A stretch of DNA of 64,000 nt from Blastobasis lacticolella (lineage: Eukaryota; Arthropoda; Insecta; Lepidoptera; Blastobasidae): NCBI GenBank assembly GCA_905147135.1, contig LR990059.1:12361001-12425000 (forward strand). The letters run 5' to 3'. The position numbers and the translations under genes are program-made. Below, in pieces: positions 20,647-31,927 of the stretch; position 1 is the stretch's first letter; every line of letters begins with the position of its first letter. The notes beneath the pieces are model-generated. The model was not told the origin of the DNA. It was given only the letters and a program-made list of their open reading frames with translations, and did no database searches.

Positions 20647-21534
20647 TTTCATTCATTGAAATCAGAGTATTGTTGGCAACAGAGTTACGTAATTAGCCTA
20701 CCGTTCACACTAAGCTTTAATCCTCTAGAATAGCAAAATATCTGACGTCGGATTACGAGACTAGAGAGTAGGAGCACTCATTGCGGCGCTGAATTTCGAT
20801 TAGCCTCATCGCCTCAACGTACGAAACGTGCGTTGCTTTGCACGCTACCACATTACACTGTAACCTTAAAGCTTTCCTATCAAATAAAAGCTAATAACCA
20901 GAGTACTCATGTACCTAGCTACTAAATCCTGCAATTTCAACGCACGCCTACACTTTACGACCTTGCTGCAGACAGCAACAAAGCAGAAGTAAACATAAAA
21001 CCTTTACGACCCACCGATGCAAGTTAAAAGTTAAAATTTCATGATCACAGACTACGAACTTCCTTAGTAATTTTTCGTTCCATGCCTCTCGTTTCATTCC
21101 ATACAGGATTGTGGAAAGGAAATAAGAAAAGTATTTCATAAATTTCGCTACAAGTATGCAAATACGCTGCTATTTGAGATATTTCTCGTTGACCTTTAAA
21201 TTTAATTCTGCGTTTCTATTTCACTCAGATTCCGTGAAGTTATCTGATTAAATTATTCGCAATTACCGTAATACTTTACACCGGGGGTAGGTCAAATCCG
21301 GGGAGAGCGTGTGGGTGGATCGGTACCCACCAAAAAGATTTTAAAAATTGATACCTTCTAGACTGCCAAATTATTTTTTTCCTCTACCAGGTACCAAACC
21401 TACCATCGCTTTAAACCTCGCATTCACTAGAATCCAATAGCCTAAACCTGCTGGTTTTAGGAGAGCGGTTTCGAGGGCGACCTAAGAAGCGATGAATTGA
21501 CTTGACTGAATCAGATGCGAAAGCGAACGGTTTC

Positions 21535-21615
21535 CGATTATGATACGAGGATGCCGAAGAGCGGGCGAAATGGAGAAAAAAGAGCAGGAAAACGGCAGAA
21601 GCCATGATGGACCGC
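21535..21615 (+). pseudogene. LINE ORF C-terminal fragment
   Basis: One frame reads EDAEERAKWRKKSRKTAEA, the same LINE C-terminal landmark as at 6980 and 26855. Only about 25 codons are left. Confidence 0.55.
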
Positions 21616-21663
21616 TGGAATGGGGATTCACTGGAGGCCACTACCACTATGCTTACTAGATTG

Positions 21664-21937
21664 CGATGCACGGGTCTGCCTTGACCATGACCAACGATTT
21701 GGCAGATCAGGTAATTACAAAGCAGCGACTGCCATCTGATGTCGGTGACCCTGCTTTCAGATAAAGGTCGCCTAAATGTGCAGATTTGAACACGAAGTTT
21801 TCCCTCACCGTAAGAGCATCGGCTTGTATTAACTAATGTACGAAACTCAGAAAAGTGTCATTGGGGTACGTGGCCAAAGTGCGATTCGAACACGGTACTC
21901 GCTTGCGAGTCGGATACCATAACCGCCACCGACGCTC
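21664..21937 (-). mobile_element. tRNA-derived SINE (family A), with head
   Basis: The minus-strand tRNA-like head is at 21880-21937 (B-box partly mutated, GTGTTCGAATC). The body carries the family landmark (plus strand: GATTTGGCAGATCAGGTAAT). Confidence 0.75.
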
Positions 21938-22676
21938 CACTATTACTTTTTGTACTTACCACTTCTACTATGACTACTATGAGGCTTTATTCTGTCACCA
22001 AGAAACATGTCTTCTGAAGATATGGTGGACAATTAAATTACAGGCATGCCATTGAAATTTACCTTTAGTACCGACACAAATGTATTCTATTTTTGTTACA
22101 CATAATGCAATCTAAATCCGAGAATCGTCGATGTTATGGGCGATGACTACCACTGTCTATAAACTGGGTTATTTGTTCGTTAGTATTTGAAAAAGCTTTG
22201 TTAACATTGCCGTTCTAGTTGTGAATGGGCGGCATGCCGCATCTGATCGTAAATATACATAACGGTTCGCACCAATGCTAGTTTTGCCGGCTGACTGCTA
22301 AAATAATCAAAGCAAAGCAGCAAACGAAGCCGCAACAACCACACTCGTCGAATATTCCTTACAATGTTTGCGAATATGATTGAAAATGGAATATGTACGT
22401 TCGTTATTATCGTTCGGTCTTTGAATTTCCCGTCCAATTAAAGTGCCGTTTTTGTTCGCAAGTATACAGTTGCACAAATTTTTTTTGTACTTTTGATTTC
22501 GAAAATATAATGTGGTTAGTTAGTTAAATATAGTATGGTTGGAAATTCAGTTTTTATAAGGGTTTGAAAATACCCCTTTTCGTTTGTCGTCGGTTTTGTT
22601 TAAACACATGTAACTTTATGAATAAGTTAGTTATTAAATTGAAATTATATGCACCAGTTAGCTTAATGTCATCTGA

Positions 22677-22875
22677 CTTTTTTTTGTTGTACGGCAGACA
22701 AACAGGCAAGCGGGCCACCTGATGGAAAGTGGTCACCGCCGCCTATGGTCATCAGCAACACCAGGGTGCTACTAATGCGTTACCCGCTTCTGAAGAGACC
22801 TCTAATATACCTCTTCAACGATCACATGTCATACTCCAAAGGAAACACTGTGGCTCGGAGCTTATTACACATCCT
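22677..22875 (+). mobile_element. SINE family B
   Basis: A T-run, then CGGCAGACAAACAGGCAAGC and CACCTGATGGAAAGTGGTCA, through to CTCTAATATACCTCTT and a trailing part. It is longer than the 20.5-kb copy. Confidence 0.75.
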
Positions 22876-23312
22876 ATATACCTACAAAACGGCAATTTTA
22901 TAGGTAAAGACCTAATATTATTTTTCTTTATCGTTACTTCGTTCTATCAACTTTTGTCATCTAACAACGTTAGGGAAAGTTATTTACTTGTTTTGCGACA
23001 ATTCTAATTTTAAATTTCCCGAAACAATTGCGTCCAATTAGTGACGAAACTCAAGCTTTGAAAGACGATAAATGAGCACCGTTCCTGAAATAATGTCCTT
23101 TGTTTACATTATTATTAGTACCTACCTGTTTGTGTTTAGGTATACCTATTGCAAACAGTATTTTTATAGTACTGGATACACAATTTGAATAGAGTCTCAA
23201 ACTTCAAACCATAATGCAGGTAACGCTGGCTACCCTTATCCTTCAAATCTGAACACAAGAATGCAAGGCTTGTCAAAGTAGGTAACACCACCGGTAAAAA
23301 AAAACATATTTG
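22876..23312. other. Gene-free stretch
   Basis: No feature found. Confidence 0.4.
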
Positions 23313-23425
23313 CGTTAATGTCCCGGTTGTGCTTTCGCGTACGACCCGGGGTCCGCCTTGAACATGATCCTAGATTTGGCAGATCAGATTATTACAGTAG
23401 AGCGCCTGCCATGTGACCTCCGTAT
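23313..23425 (-). mobile_element. Family A SINE, 3' part only
   Basis: Plus-strand reading GCGTTAATGTCCCGGTTGTG ... GATTTGGCAGATCAG ... is the tail half of family A inverted. The head is missing. Confidence 0.7.
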
Positions 23426-24126
23426 ATTGTAGGTAAAATATATCAAGCAAAAAAAACAGCAACGAGTATAATAACAATCAACTTTACCTACCTATAGTGC
23501 GTAGTTTCAACTTTCAACAGTATAATATCCCATTTTGGTATTCTATTTCAAAGCCATAATCGCGCCAAGTATCACGGCGTGTGGAGTTGCAGACGTTTTT
23601 AGAAATGGCTGTCAGTAAACTCGGTAGCAAACGCAGCTGTCTCTTATATCAAACGACAAATAAACACTCAATTCATTTGGTTCAGCGGCTAAATGTTGCA
23701 TCGCCTTATGCTGTGACTGTCTATCTATAGAGTTCAGTGATTCGGATTGATAAATTAGTTATGAGAGTAAGATTATAGAAGGATTTATTTAACTAACAAT
23801 CTTGATTATTGAAGTCGTGGCAAACAAATGTACCATCACCACCGTCATGATAAATAATTGAAGACATAACTAAGTTATTTGATAGTTTCTTCTTTAGCCT
23901 TTTATAGTTAAGTACTTATTGGATGAAATTTATACTGTTATGTTTTGCACATTGGATACGATCCAAGAATTTGCATCGCTGTAATTTAATATTATTTCAG
24001 TTTCCGCGGGTTCCAATGTAAATTATCTTGAATTTATAACTTGCTAAGTAAGTTGCTTCATATTCTCCATAGACTTGAAATATGTAAAGATTGCTTTATG
24101 GGATATTGAAGGTGTTCAATTAAATA
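23426..24126. other. Gene-free stretch
   Basis: AT-rich, no supported gene or repeat. Confidence 0.4.
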
Positions 24127-24170
24127 ACGTAACCGACAGAAAAAGTCGGATAAATCCCGACCAAGTTTAC
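24127..24170 (+). repeat. End fragment of MITE family I
   Basis: AACCGACAGAAAAAGTCGG plus a diverged CCCGACCAAG match the ends of the copies at 33308 and 53271. Confidence 0.55.
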
Positions 24171-24174
24171 ATAT

Positions 24175-24364
24175 TATACTAAAATACATCGTAAACTACT
24201 GGACCGATTTATAAAATTCTTTACTAATAGGAAGCTACGTTATTTCGGAGTTCGCAACATAGGCTACTTTTTATCCCGGGAAAATAATAGGGTCCCGCGG
24301 GAAAATTAAATGTTTACAGGGATGCTAACTGTGCGCGGGTGTAGAAGCCGCTGAGAAGGGCTAG
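24175..24364 (+). mobile_element. Helitron-like fragment with 3' end
   Basis: The 3' end has a GCGGGTGTAGAAGCCGC hairpin followed 12 bases later by CTAG and a host T, the form of a Helitron terminus. The body includes ATAGGCTACTTTTTATCCCGG, a phrase I associate with lepidopteran Helitrons. The 5' end is unclear. Confidence 0.55.
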
Positions 24365-24749
24365 TACTTAATAAGTCTGAATCTTTACATACCTACCTAC
24401 GATACCTACTTATACCCATGTAACAGATCTTGAGTGAACGCGAGAACAGCCATAGGAAAACAAAGATCCCATGGCGCAACTACTATAGACCCCAGAAGCA
24501 ATATCTCACACGTAGCAGGAAGCACCAAGAAGTTCAGAACAACACAAATAAAATAACCGATTCTTAACAATGGCAAGTACATTAAAGTAGTGAACCAACT
24601 AGCCGTTGCGAACTGATTGGCTTCCCCGATACGAACCAATTATGCTGCAGTTTAGAGGTGAGACAGATGTTAAGTGTCCGTCCGGTAAAAGTGAAAGAAA
24701 CTTTCGATTCGAGAAAATCATCCGATATATATATCCGACATATACTTCA

Positions 24750-24950
24750 ATATTTCCTAAACTACTGAAGCGATTTTAATTAATCATACCTAAGAACCAT
24801 CTCAAATAAACTAGCTTTCGAGCAAAGAAAACCGCATCAAAATCGGTCGATCCGTTCGGAAGCTACAAGGACACAAAACCACAGTGCCACAGATATTATA
24901 CACACGTCAAATTTATAACACCCCTCTTTTTTCGTCGAGGATTAATGACA
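24750..24950 (+). mobile_element. MITE family I, partial
   Basis: It shares TATTTCCTAAACTACTGAAG, AAGAACCATCTC and a terminal CTTATAACACCCCTCTTTTTTCGTCG-like end with 33308-33551. The final TTAA is mutated. Confidence 0.6.
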
Positions 24951-25019
24951 TTTCAAAATGGCGATACTTAGTTCCAGTTTTGGCCACCGGGTCAAAGCAC
25001 AGGCACCAAAGAAATTGGA

Positions 25020-25290
25020 CATGGAGGCAAATATCTTTGGCACCTGTAGACGCAATGGCGCGCCCCGTGACCGCTCTCTCTCTCTCTCTCTGTAGTCTGT
25101 ATCAAGATGGCACGTCAGACGTCCGAAGTTTTGAAGACGTATCCGGCGGTCCCGGCGTCCGTGACAGTTATGGATTCTTCAAGTTGACGCGAAATAAATT
25201 GAGCTGTTTCTGTCCTCGTAAAGGCGAGGAAAGTTTTCCAATGTTGTGTGACTGTGATTGTTCTGTTATTTTTCGTTAAACATGAAAAAG
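25020..25290. other. GC-richer patch with CT microsatellite
   Basis: A (CT)n run lies at about 25074-25090. Downstream, an ATG in fair context (CAAGATGGC) opens only 26 codons. The patch may be an old promoter or exon, but nothing is decisive. Confidence 0.25.
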
Positions 25291-25382
25291 TATGACAGAA
25301 GAAGTGACAGTAACGGAGAAGTTATTTACAAGAGGTACTCGTATTTAGTCGTGTACAGTGTCTGGCAGGCAGACCAAGTTGT

Positions 25383-25583
25383 ACCAACCTCTTCCTTCAT
25401 CTTACGATAGTCGTAAAAGGCGGCTAATACTTTATTTAAGGGCAGTTGGGACCTCCATAAAGCAAATGGCCATCAGCGTTGTGATCCCCAACCCGCCTGC
25501 CAGGCACGGAGATTATAACAAAGCTCTCCACTGATGTGCAGGGGGCATAAACATATCAGTAGACTGTTATGGGCTGTTTATCT
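25383..25583 (+). mobile_element. Repeat family F, partial
   Basis: CCCGCCTGCCAGGCACGGAGATTAT and AGACTGTTATGGGCTG match the copies at 33718 (inverted) and 51752. This is probably a SINE or LINE end with a GAT-repeat tail; the tail is lost here. Confidence 0.55.
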
Positions 25584-26100
25584 TACCTAGCGTATGTTGT
25601 CCGTAGGATTTCTGTGTTTGTTAAATCCACAGATGCGGAAATCTTTCTATTTATAGACGAAATCTCGCCGGTTTCGCGAATCAAATGGCCTCCAATTCCT
25701 CGCGAATCCTATCTATTAGGGAAATCCGTGACATAAAGCTTTCAGTCCGAACTCCTGAGATTTATATATCCTGCTATGTTATGGCTGATTCCTAGCCATG
25801 AGGGATGCAATGATGTGCGTATTTTACGTACCTATATATGTTGTAGCACCGGAATCGGCGCAAGAGTCGCGACCCGTGACGCGCATTGCTTGCGCCCGCG
25901 CACTTGCACAATATCAGCGGAAATTGCTCATTGCCCCGCAGTCCACACAGTTTTTAACGACCACTTCCCTAATGAAAGCTTAATGAGTGCATACGCTCCG
26001 TCTTTTATAGGTTTTGTGTCAGTGTAACGCCGAAGGACAATGGCCTTACATCTCGCTGCCGTTGTGCTAATGTGAGACTGTGTACCGTATAACACGTAAT

Positions 26101-26272
26101 ATACCTACTTAACCCCTACTTACCCTTTTTTTTTGCTTATAAACCTTCCTCTTGAATGACTATTTGTTGAGCGCATTAAAACCCATTGCGTAGTTTAAAG
26201 AGATCTAAGCGTACGTATATACATAGGGACAGACGGCGGCGGGAAGCGACTTTGTTTTATACTTTGTATAGA
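26101..26272 (-). mobile_element. Non-autonomous Helitron (family K), 3' end lost
   Basis: On the minus strand it starts TCTATACAAAGTATAAAACA at 26272, with A as the preceding base. Its body (TTATAAACCTTCCTCTTGAA on plus) is shared with 36240, 44823 and 61200. The 3' hairpin seen at 61370-61399 is absent. Confidence 0.65.
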
Positions 26273-26375
26273 TTTTATATCGGATTCCTAACAAACATTA
26301 TAATTGAATAGCGACTCCTCTCCACATCCTTATTTTTAATTCGACGGAAACAAAGGGGTATTATAGGTTTAACGT

Positions 26376-26632
26376 GTAGAGCTCGTCTAATTTAAAATGA
26401 CGCGCCCCACTATCGCATTTACGCACACAAGCAAGTTTAAAATATGGACGCAATACATATACAAATGCCGTTGTAATTGGTCATTCAGTTGCCGGTAAGA
26501 TTCAAACGTCGGAGCACGCGTCGTTCATTGGCTCCCACACAAATGAAGTGTCGTTATTAATATTTGCACTCACACATCGAAATCAACTAACTAAGTAGTG
26601 GGGCGCGTCATCTTAGACTAGACGAGCTCTAC
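26376..26632. mobile_element. MITE with 37-bp inverted termini
   Basis: 26376-26412 and 26596-26632 are inverted copies with three mismatches; both contain GTAGAGCTCGTCTA and ATGACGCGCCCCACTA. The unit is 257 bp, with no coding and no convincing target duplication. The superfamily is unknown. Confidence 0.75.
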
Positions 26633-26639
26633 CTGTCGC

Positions 26640-26775
26640 TATGTCCGTCTCAATCGGTCCACCCGTAGCTCCCGAACGGATTCGCCGGTTTTGATGCGGT
26701 TTTCTATATTTGATAGACACTTTAATCGAAATGATTATTAGCTTTGTTTCATTAGTAGTTTAGAAAATACTTGAG
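26640..26775 (-). mobile_element. MITE family I, partial
   Basis: CGGTCCACCCGTAGCTCCCG and GTTTAGAAAATACTTGAGTA, then a diverged CTTGGTTGGGGG end, are the inverted family I body. Confidence 0.55.
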
Positions 26776-26844
26776 TATTTAAACTTGGTTGGGGGCAGCC
26801 TGAGTGCCAAATTATGAACGATATGCTTTGGAACACACTCCCCA

Positions 26845-26952
26845 CCGAGGATGCCGGAGACCGAGCGAAGTGGACTAAGTAGAGTAGGAAGCCGGAACCC
26901 GGGCCTTCGCGTACCGCGTGGGAGCGCAACCGGGATTTAACGCCAAGATAAT
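26845..26952 (+). pseudogene. LINE C-terminal fragment joined to a family A SINE tail
   Basis: 26852-26905 reads EDAGDRAKWTK, a stop, then SRKPEP (the LINE landmark). From about 26897 the sequence becomes the 3' end of family A (AACCGGGATTTAACGCCAAG), so two old insertions abut. Confidence 0.5.
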
Positions 26953-27060
26953 GATTAGTGCCAAATGCGTTGCCTAGTCTAGATTCTGATTATAGAGATG
27001 CAAATTTTGGGCGTTTAAAATATAATGTATTTTTGCCATCAACTCGCTAAGGAGAAGCAG

Positions 27061-27995
27061 TTAGGATGCAGTGGCGTTACTGTCATACAAGCCCAAAAGC
27101 CGGGCTTGCCTTATAAAAATAATTATCGATAAAAAATCAAAGGTAATGCGAGCGCGAACTATTTAAAGTTCGCGCTCTTAATACTTTTCAAACTACGCGC
27201 CGGGAAGCAGCGCCATCGTGCGCCTAGGTTACGAAACACGATCCGAACGCACACGCAAGTTGAGGAAATTGAGACTCGGTCAGTCATCTCGCTCGCACGC
27301 GCTGGCTTGTAAGCGGGCTTTGATTCCGGCCGGTATGTCTCTTTCTTACATATGAAAACTGTCCTATAATGAGATATAACTATACGTTTGTTTATATAGT
27401 AAATTGTACGAGACTTTAAGCCCTGCATGCGTATGAAGTTGTACACGGATCTTTGAAAATGGCAACTTCGCGCATGCGCAGTAGGTACGTTTGTTGAATG
27501 CTGTAATACGTACCAACTTCACTATTGTTTTGTTTGAGCCGTTTGGGCGGATAAGTAATTAGTTTTTTATTGTGTTTGTGTTGTGTTTTGTAGTAAAAGT
27601 GATTTAATTAGATTGATCAACAATAGCCGAAGTAAAGTCCCTTGTGATGGTTTAAAATGTGCACAAGTTTTGATTTACATGGAAAAGGTAAAGTTATTAA
27701 TCATTTCTCAGAAAATAACAAATTATTTCCTTATATGTATTCCTATTATACCTATTTCTCAGATTAGTAAATCGCTTATAAGACAATTTCATAGATCGGT
27801 GTACCAAACTCATTGAATTGTTGGTTGTCTCTCTCACAAGTTATATTGCTGGTATAAAACTGAAGAGTGATAAGTGAGGATTGATCAGTAATGTGGCAAG
27901 GGGATGGATTTATTTTTAATAACCGTAAAAACTACACAAACTTCATCTCTCGGCTTGCCTTACTCTGAACCCCTAGGCACGCCACTGTTAGGATG
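27061..27995. mobile_element. Non-autonomous hAT element, 919 bp, with 8-bp target-site duplication
   Basis: The element 27069-27987 starts CAGTGGCGT and ends ACGCCACTG, and it is flanked by TTAGGATG on both sides (27061-27068 and 27988-27995). Terminal motif and 8-bp duplication are those of hAT transposons. The inside has a CpG-rich part (27160-27490, with GCGCATGCGCAGTAGG) that may be the relic of a transposase promoter or 5' UTR. No transposase frame or zinc-finger/dimerisation domain can be read. Confidence 0.88.
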
Positions 27996-29322
27996 AGGTA
28001 CGCCTTTGGCCGTATACATAGGTATAAAATGCCATAATTCCGTACATTAATGTATGGGTCGCAGCTTTATAGTAGATAATGTAAACTAAGTTATGCCGTA
28101 AAATGTTCTGTTTATTTTATCAAATCACGACATTATTACAAGCACGCGTTAAAATCGCCCACGCAACTTAAGGTCAATGATCAAAGAGTTTCACATGTCG
28201 ACTTGGCTTTTTAAGTTTGGGTATTTCGATCGGTAGATACGAAAATGATAAAGTATGCCTGTTTGTTATGTTTTCGTGGGTGATTTGCTTTCACTGATTA
28301 AGGCGGCTTCTTGTTACGAGATTTTAACATTTTACTCCTACCTGTCTCCTTATGTGTGCTTGTCATGTTAAAAGACCCGATTTTAGAAATAAGTTGCCGG
28401 TTGAGAACCGTGCTATCCTCTGGGCTTGGTTGCTCAAAATATAAGTACAGGCAACGAAACCACTTCTATTCCTGGTTCTTGCTTATATGCCCTACATACA
28501 CCCTTGCAGAAGCATTTCTAGCTGGTGTCGTATCTGAACGGAACGGAACGGATTATAGAAATAACTTGCCGGTGACATCTCATATACGTTTTCCGGCTTA
28601 AATGAATAATTCATTCGGCACTTCCCGTCATATGTAAGTTATAAGATGTCAGATCAAACGTTAACCTGTTATTATTTATTTATTTATTGAAAAGCGTAGG
28701 TACCTACACCAACAGTCTATAAATTGTACAGTCGATAATGTTGTTGAATAAAATTTCCAATAGTATTGGCATTTTGTGTTTATTTTCAGAATCTAAGTTG
28801 AAAATAAACATACCTTTCGTAACTTACCTATCATTGATATACCTTATAGGAGGGGTTTATTTATACTGTGCTTACAGCCTTTTTGCGTCTTATTCCTTGA
28901 AAGCAAACATATTTCCCCACCTAGAATGCGTGTACCGATTTTTCCTTCCAACTGCGTCCAATAATGGCCACCATCGTTCTTGGTGCCCCTTTGAAAAAGC
29001 GACGCGCAATAAATCGTCATTGCCCGCCGCCCGTCGCGTCCCCTACAATTCCATGGTTACCTTAAAGACGTATACTGCCGATTTTCGGACGCACGTACGA
29101 CTATAGTCGGCGAGAGTCTGTCGTCCATATTACCTTTGGCTTTAACCGGTTAGATAAGCAAATGTTAACGTTCCTAGACCGACACCTAACTACCAACTGC
29201 GTACTAAAACTATTTCACCAGCAACCAAAATCTAAGTTATTACTAACTGACATCAGTAAATAGACTTACACGCGATTTTAACGTCTTTGGCATTGGATGG
29301 GCCTGGAACTTGCCTATTTTCT
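27996..29322. other. Gene-free stretch
   Basis: A TTTA run lies near 28670-28687. The ORF at 28738-29106 (122 codons) has one hydrophobic segment but no recognised domain or coding bias; I treat it as chance. Confidence 0.4.
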
Positions 29323-29572
29323 GGCACAGCAACATGACCTGATGCATTGATACTTTAATACAGTTTTCTGGCAATTGTTTTACTATTCGCAGAACATTAC
29401 TGTTGTAAATACATAGATAAGACAGAATGTATGATATGGGATCGTTCAAGAGGTATATTAGAGGTATCTTTAGAGGTGGGCATTATAGCGCTCATGGCGT
29501 TGCTGACTTCCATAGGTTGCGGTGAAGTACTTTGCATCAAGTGGCCCGCGTGCCTGTTTGTCTGATAAAAAT
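29323..29572 (-). mobile_element. Long form of SINE family B
   Basis: Plus-strand landmarks: GGATCGTTCAAGAGGTATAT and GCATCAAGTGGCCCGC, ending GCCTGTTTGTCTGATAAAAA. The outer part matches the 30190 copy in inverted orientation. Confidence 0.7.
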
Positions 29573-30189
29573 AAGATTGTCGTCCGTCTGTACATGTCGT
29601 CTCGTCCTGAGTAGATAGTTCGGCGCTACTTTGTTTATTTTGCGTTGAAACACCTTTCTCGGAATCCCAACGATTCTAACTACACATTTTGCTGTTGAAA
29701 GCAAAATAATTAGGAATTAGGGACGAGCGAAGCAAATAGGAATTCTGAGAGACGCGAAAACTCTTCGTTTGAACCCTTTTGAGGTCTAAGTCTATCCCCA
29801 TGTCTGATTACCAGTTGAAGGTGAGTTATTTGGAAAGCAAAAATGTACCTATAATCTACACATTATTACATTGTTTTGCCGTCCACGATTTCTATTCAAA
29901 CAAGAACGAAAGCAAAGCTTTCTTTTGCTCAATCATTGGAAAATTACCTATTAGAGATAAAATAAAATGTCTTAACTTACAGATAGTGGATTTGAGTTGA
30001 TCTAGATTTTGTTCATTGGAGCGAGAAGTTAGCAGATTTATTGGCTGGTTTAAACAGAGTGAAACCATGACTCTACGGTACGATGTCGTGACTTTCCCGT
30101 GCAATGTTGTGCTGTTCTGTCTTTGTTTTCTTTGCACAGTATTTTTATTTCAAGGAATAAAGGTGTTTTTAACAGCGGCTGTTTCTTTT

Positions 30190-30437
30190 CTGAGGTAAGC
30201 GGTCTACCTGATACAAAGTGCGTCACTGCCGCCAGTGGACATCAGCAACATCAGGGGCGCTACCAATGCGTTGCCCGCCTCTAAAGATACCTCTAACGTG
30301 CCTCTAATATACCTCTTAAACGATCCCATATCATACATTCCGTCTTTCCTATGTATTTACAACAGTAATGTTCTGCGAATAAGTAAAACAATTGCCAGTG
30401 AACGGTATCAAATTACACTGATTGCAACATTGTGCGG
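30190..30437 (+). mobile_element. Long form of SINE family B, inverted relative to the 29.3-kb copy
   Basis: CTACCTGATACAAAGTG..., GGACATCAGCAACATCAGGG and ACAGTAATGTTCTGCGAATA are shared with 29323-29572 in opposite orientation, leaving about 620 bp between them. Confidence 0.7.
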
Positions 30438-30769
30438 TGAAGTGTAACTGGCAATTTTAATAAAACAATGCTATTATATTAAATGTGTTGGAGCGTGATT
30501 TCATCGAAAGAGGTAGCATATAAGCAAGCTTTATACTGCTTTATTCGTAGTGGACGATTGTTTATGTATTGGGCATGCGCCTTATAACAACAGTTTTTTT
30601 ATGTGTCTATAATTAAGTTTGTGCAACAATTTGGAAATCGTAACATTTAATAAAAAAAAAATCTTTTGGTATTGTGTGAGTTAACCGCCTCGGTCAGGTT
30701 CCCAATTGACCTCCGACTTGCCTTGTGTGGATCCGCGGGCTACCACATACCGGAAAAGGCAGCGTAGAT

Positions 30770-30913
30770 AAGCCTCCTATAAGGTGGACCGTCGACCTGG
30801 TAAGGATCGCAGGTACCAACTGGATGCGGAAGGCACAGGACCGGCCTTTGTGGAAATCGCTGGAGGAGGCCTATGCCTAGCAGTGGGCGTGTTTCGGCTG
30901 AAATGATGATGAG
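30770..30913 (+). mobile_element. 3' end of an RTE-type LINE
   Basis: One frame reads RWTVDLVRIAGTNWMRKAQD, then RPLWKSLEEAYA, a stop, QWACFG and a final stop, followed by an ATGATGATGA tail. RWTDD...AxxRxxWxxLxEAxxxQW is the C-terminus of RTE polyproteins. The copy is 5'-truncated to its last 145 bp, with an internal stop. Confidence 0.8.
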
Positions 30914-30999
30914 AGGATGTAGTGCCTTTGAGGTACTCCAAATTTACTGTATAGGAAAGACTTTGGGAGCTCATTACACATTATGCACGTGCACGATAT

Positions 31000-31409
31000 A
31001 ACTCTCTTGCTGGCTCTTGGAATCAAGCCATGAACGTACGTTCAACTGGTTCGTGGTGTTGGTTCTCACCGCAGACTTGGATTTCTTCATGAGGGAAGAT
31101 TATTGGCCGAAGGGTGTGGTGTACCGGCGATTCCGTGGACGACCCAGAATTTCCGGTGCCGCCGAAACGACATTAGGTATCACAGAGATTAAGTGAAAGT
31201 GTTAGAATTTAGTTTTGAAAATTATTATATTATCTATTAGTCTATTGTTAATTTTATAAGTGGTATTGTTGTATAGGTTATATTATTTTGTTTGGCTATA
31301 ATGTATTGTTTAATGTTTTTATAATTTGGTATGTTATATGTATTATATCTATGGGCCTCTGTAGCCTGATACAAATAAAAAAATAAAAAAAATAAAAATA
31401 AAAATAACA
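31000..31409 (+). mobile_element. Non-LTR element 3' end with gag-like C-terminus
   Basis: A frame open to TGA at about 31192 includes LTADLDFFMREDYWPKG and VVYRRFRGRPR. A tryptophan-proline followed by basic residues at a C-terminus is what I associate with ORF1/gag proteins of insect LINEs, but this is a weak call. It is followed by AT-rich sequence, GGGCCTCTGTAGCCTGATAC and an AAATAAAA-type tail (31373-31409). ORF2 is missing between them. Confidence 0.5.
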
Positions 31410-31775
31410 GCTCGCGATGTCCGTATGGTAGCCGTGCTTATGTCTGACGACTGTGGTGATTTGTTATTTTGCCTTTCATTGTCATCGAGAACAACTTGGA
31501 AGCAAATTGTTGTTAATAGGTACTATTTTATGTACGTGTTTTCCTGTTATTTAATAAAAATAACTCGAAATAATTAAACGCATATTTAATTTTAGTTTTG
31601 GTATTATTCCTACTTAAATACACTACTTGGTATTGGTTTTGGTATTACTTAATTCACTTGCGTGAAGCAGGAAACAATACCTACAATTTATAATAACACT
31701 CATTGTCGTATGTATTTTTGCAAGATTAGCAATATGGACTATTCAACAGTGAACACTTATCCTTGCGGCATCAGC

Positions 31776-31904
31776 ACCATCATCATCATCATATCAGCCG
31801 AAAGACTGCTGGGCATAAGCCTTCCCCAGAGATCTCCACAAAGACCGGTCCTGTGCCTTCCGCATCCAGCTGGTACCAGCGAATTTTACGTCGTTCGGCA
31901 TCGC
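31776..31904 (-). mobile_element. 3' end of an RTE-type LINE
   Basis: The sequence matches 30770-30913 in inverted orientation: CATCATCATCAT tail at the left, then CAGCCGAAAGACTGC and CACAAAGACCGGTCCTGTGC. It is 5'-truncated. Confidence 0.78.
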
Positions 31905-31927
31905 CTTACCCCAATTTAATTAATCAT

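Noticed and set aside
28738..29106. 122-codon ORF with a hydrophobic segment
   Set aside because: AT-rich hydrophobic codons are expected by chance; no family is recognised.
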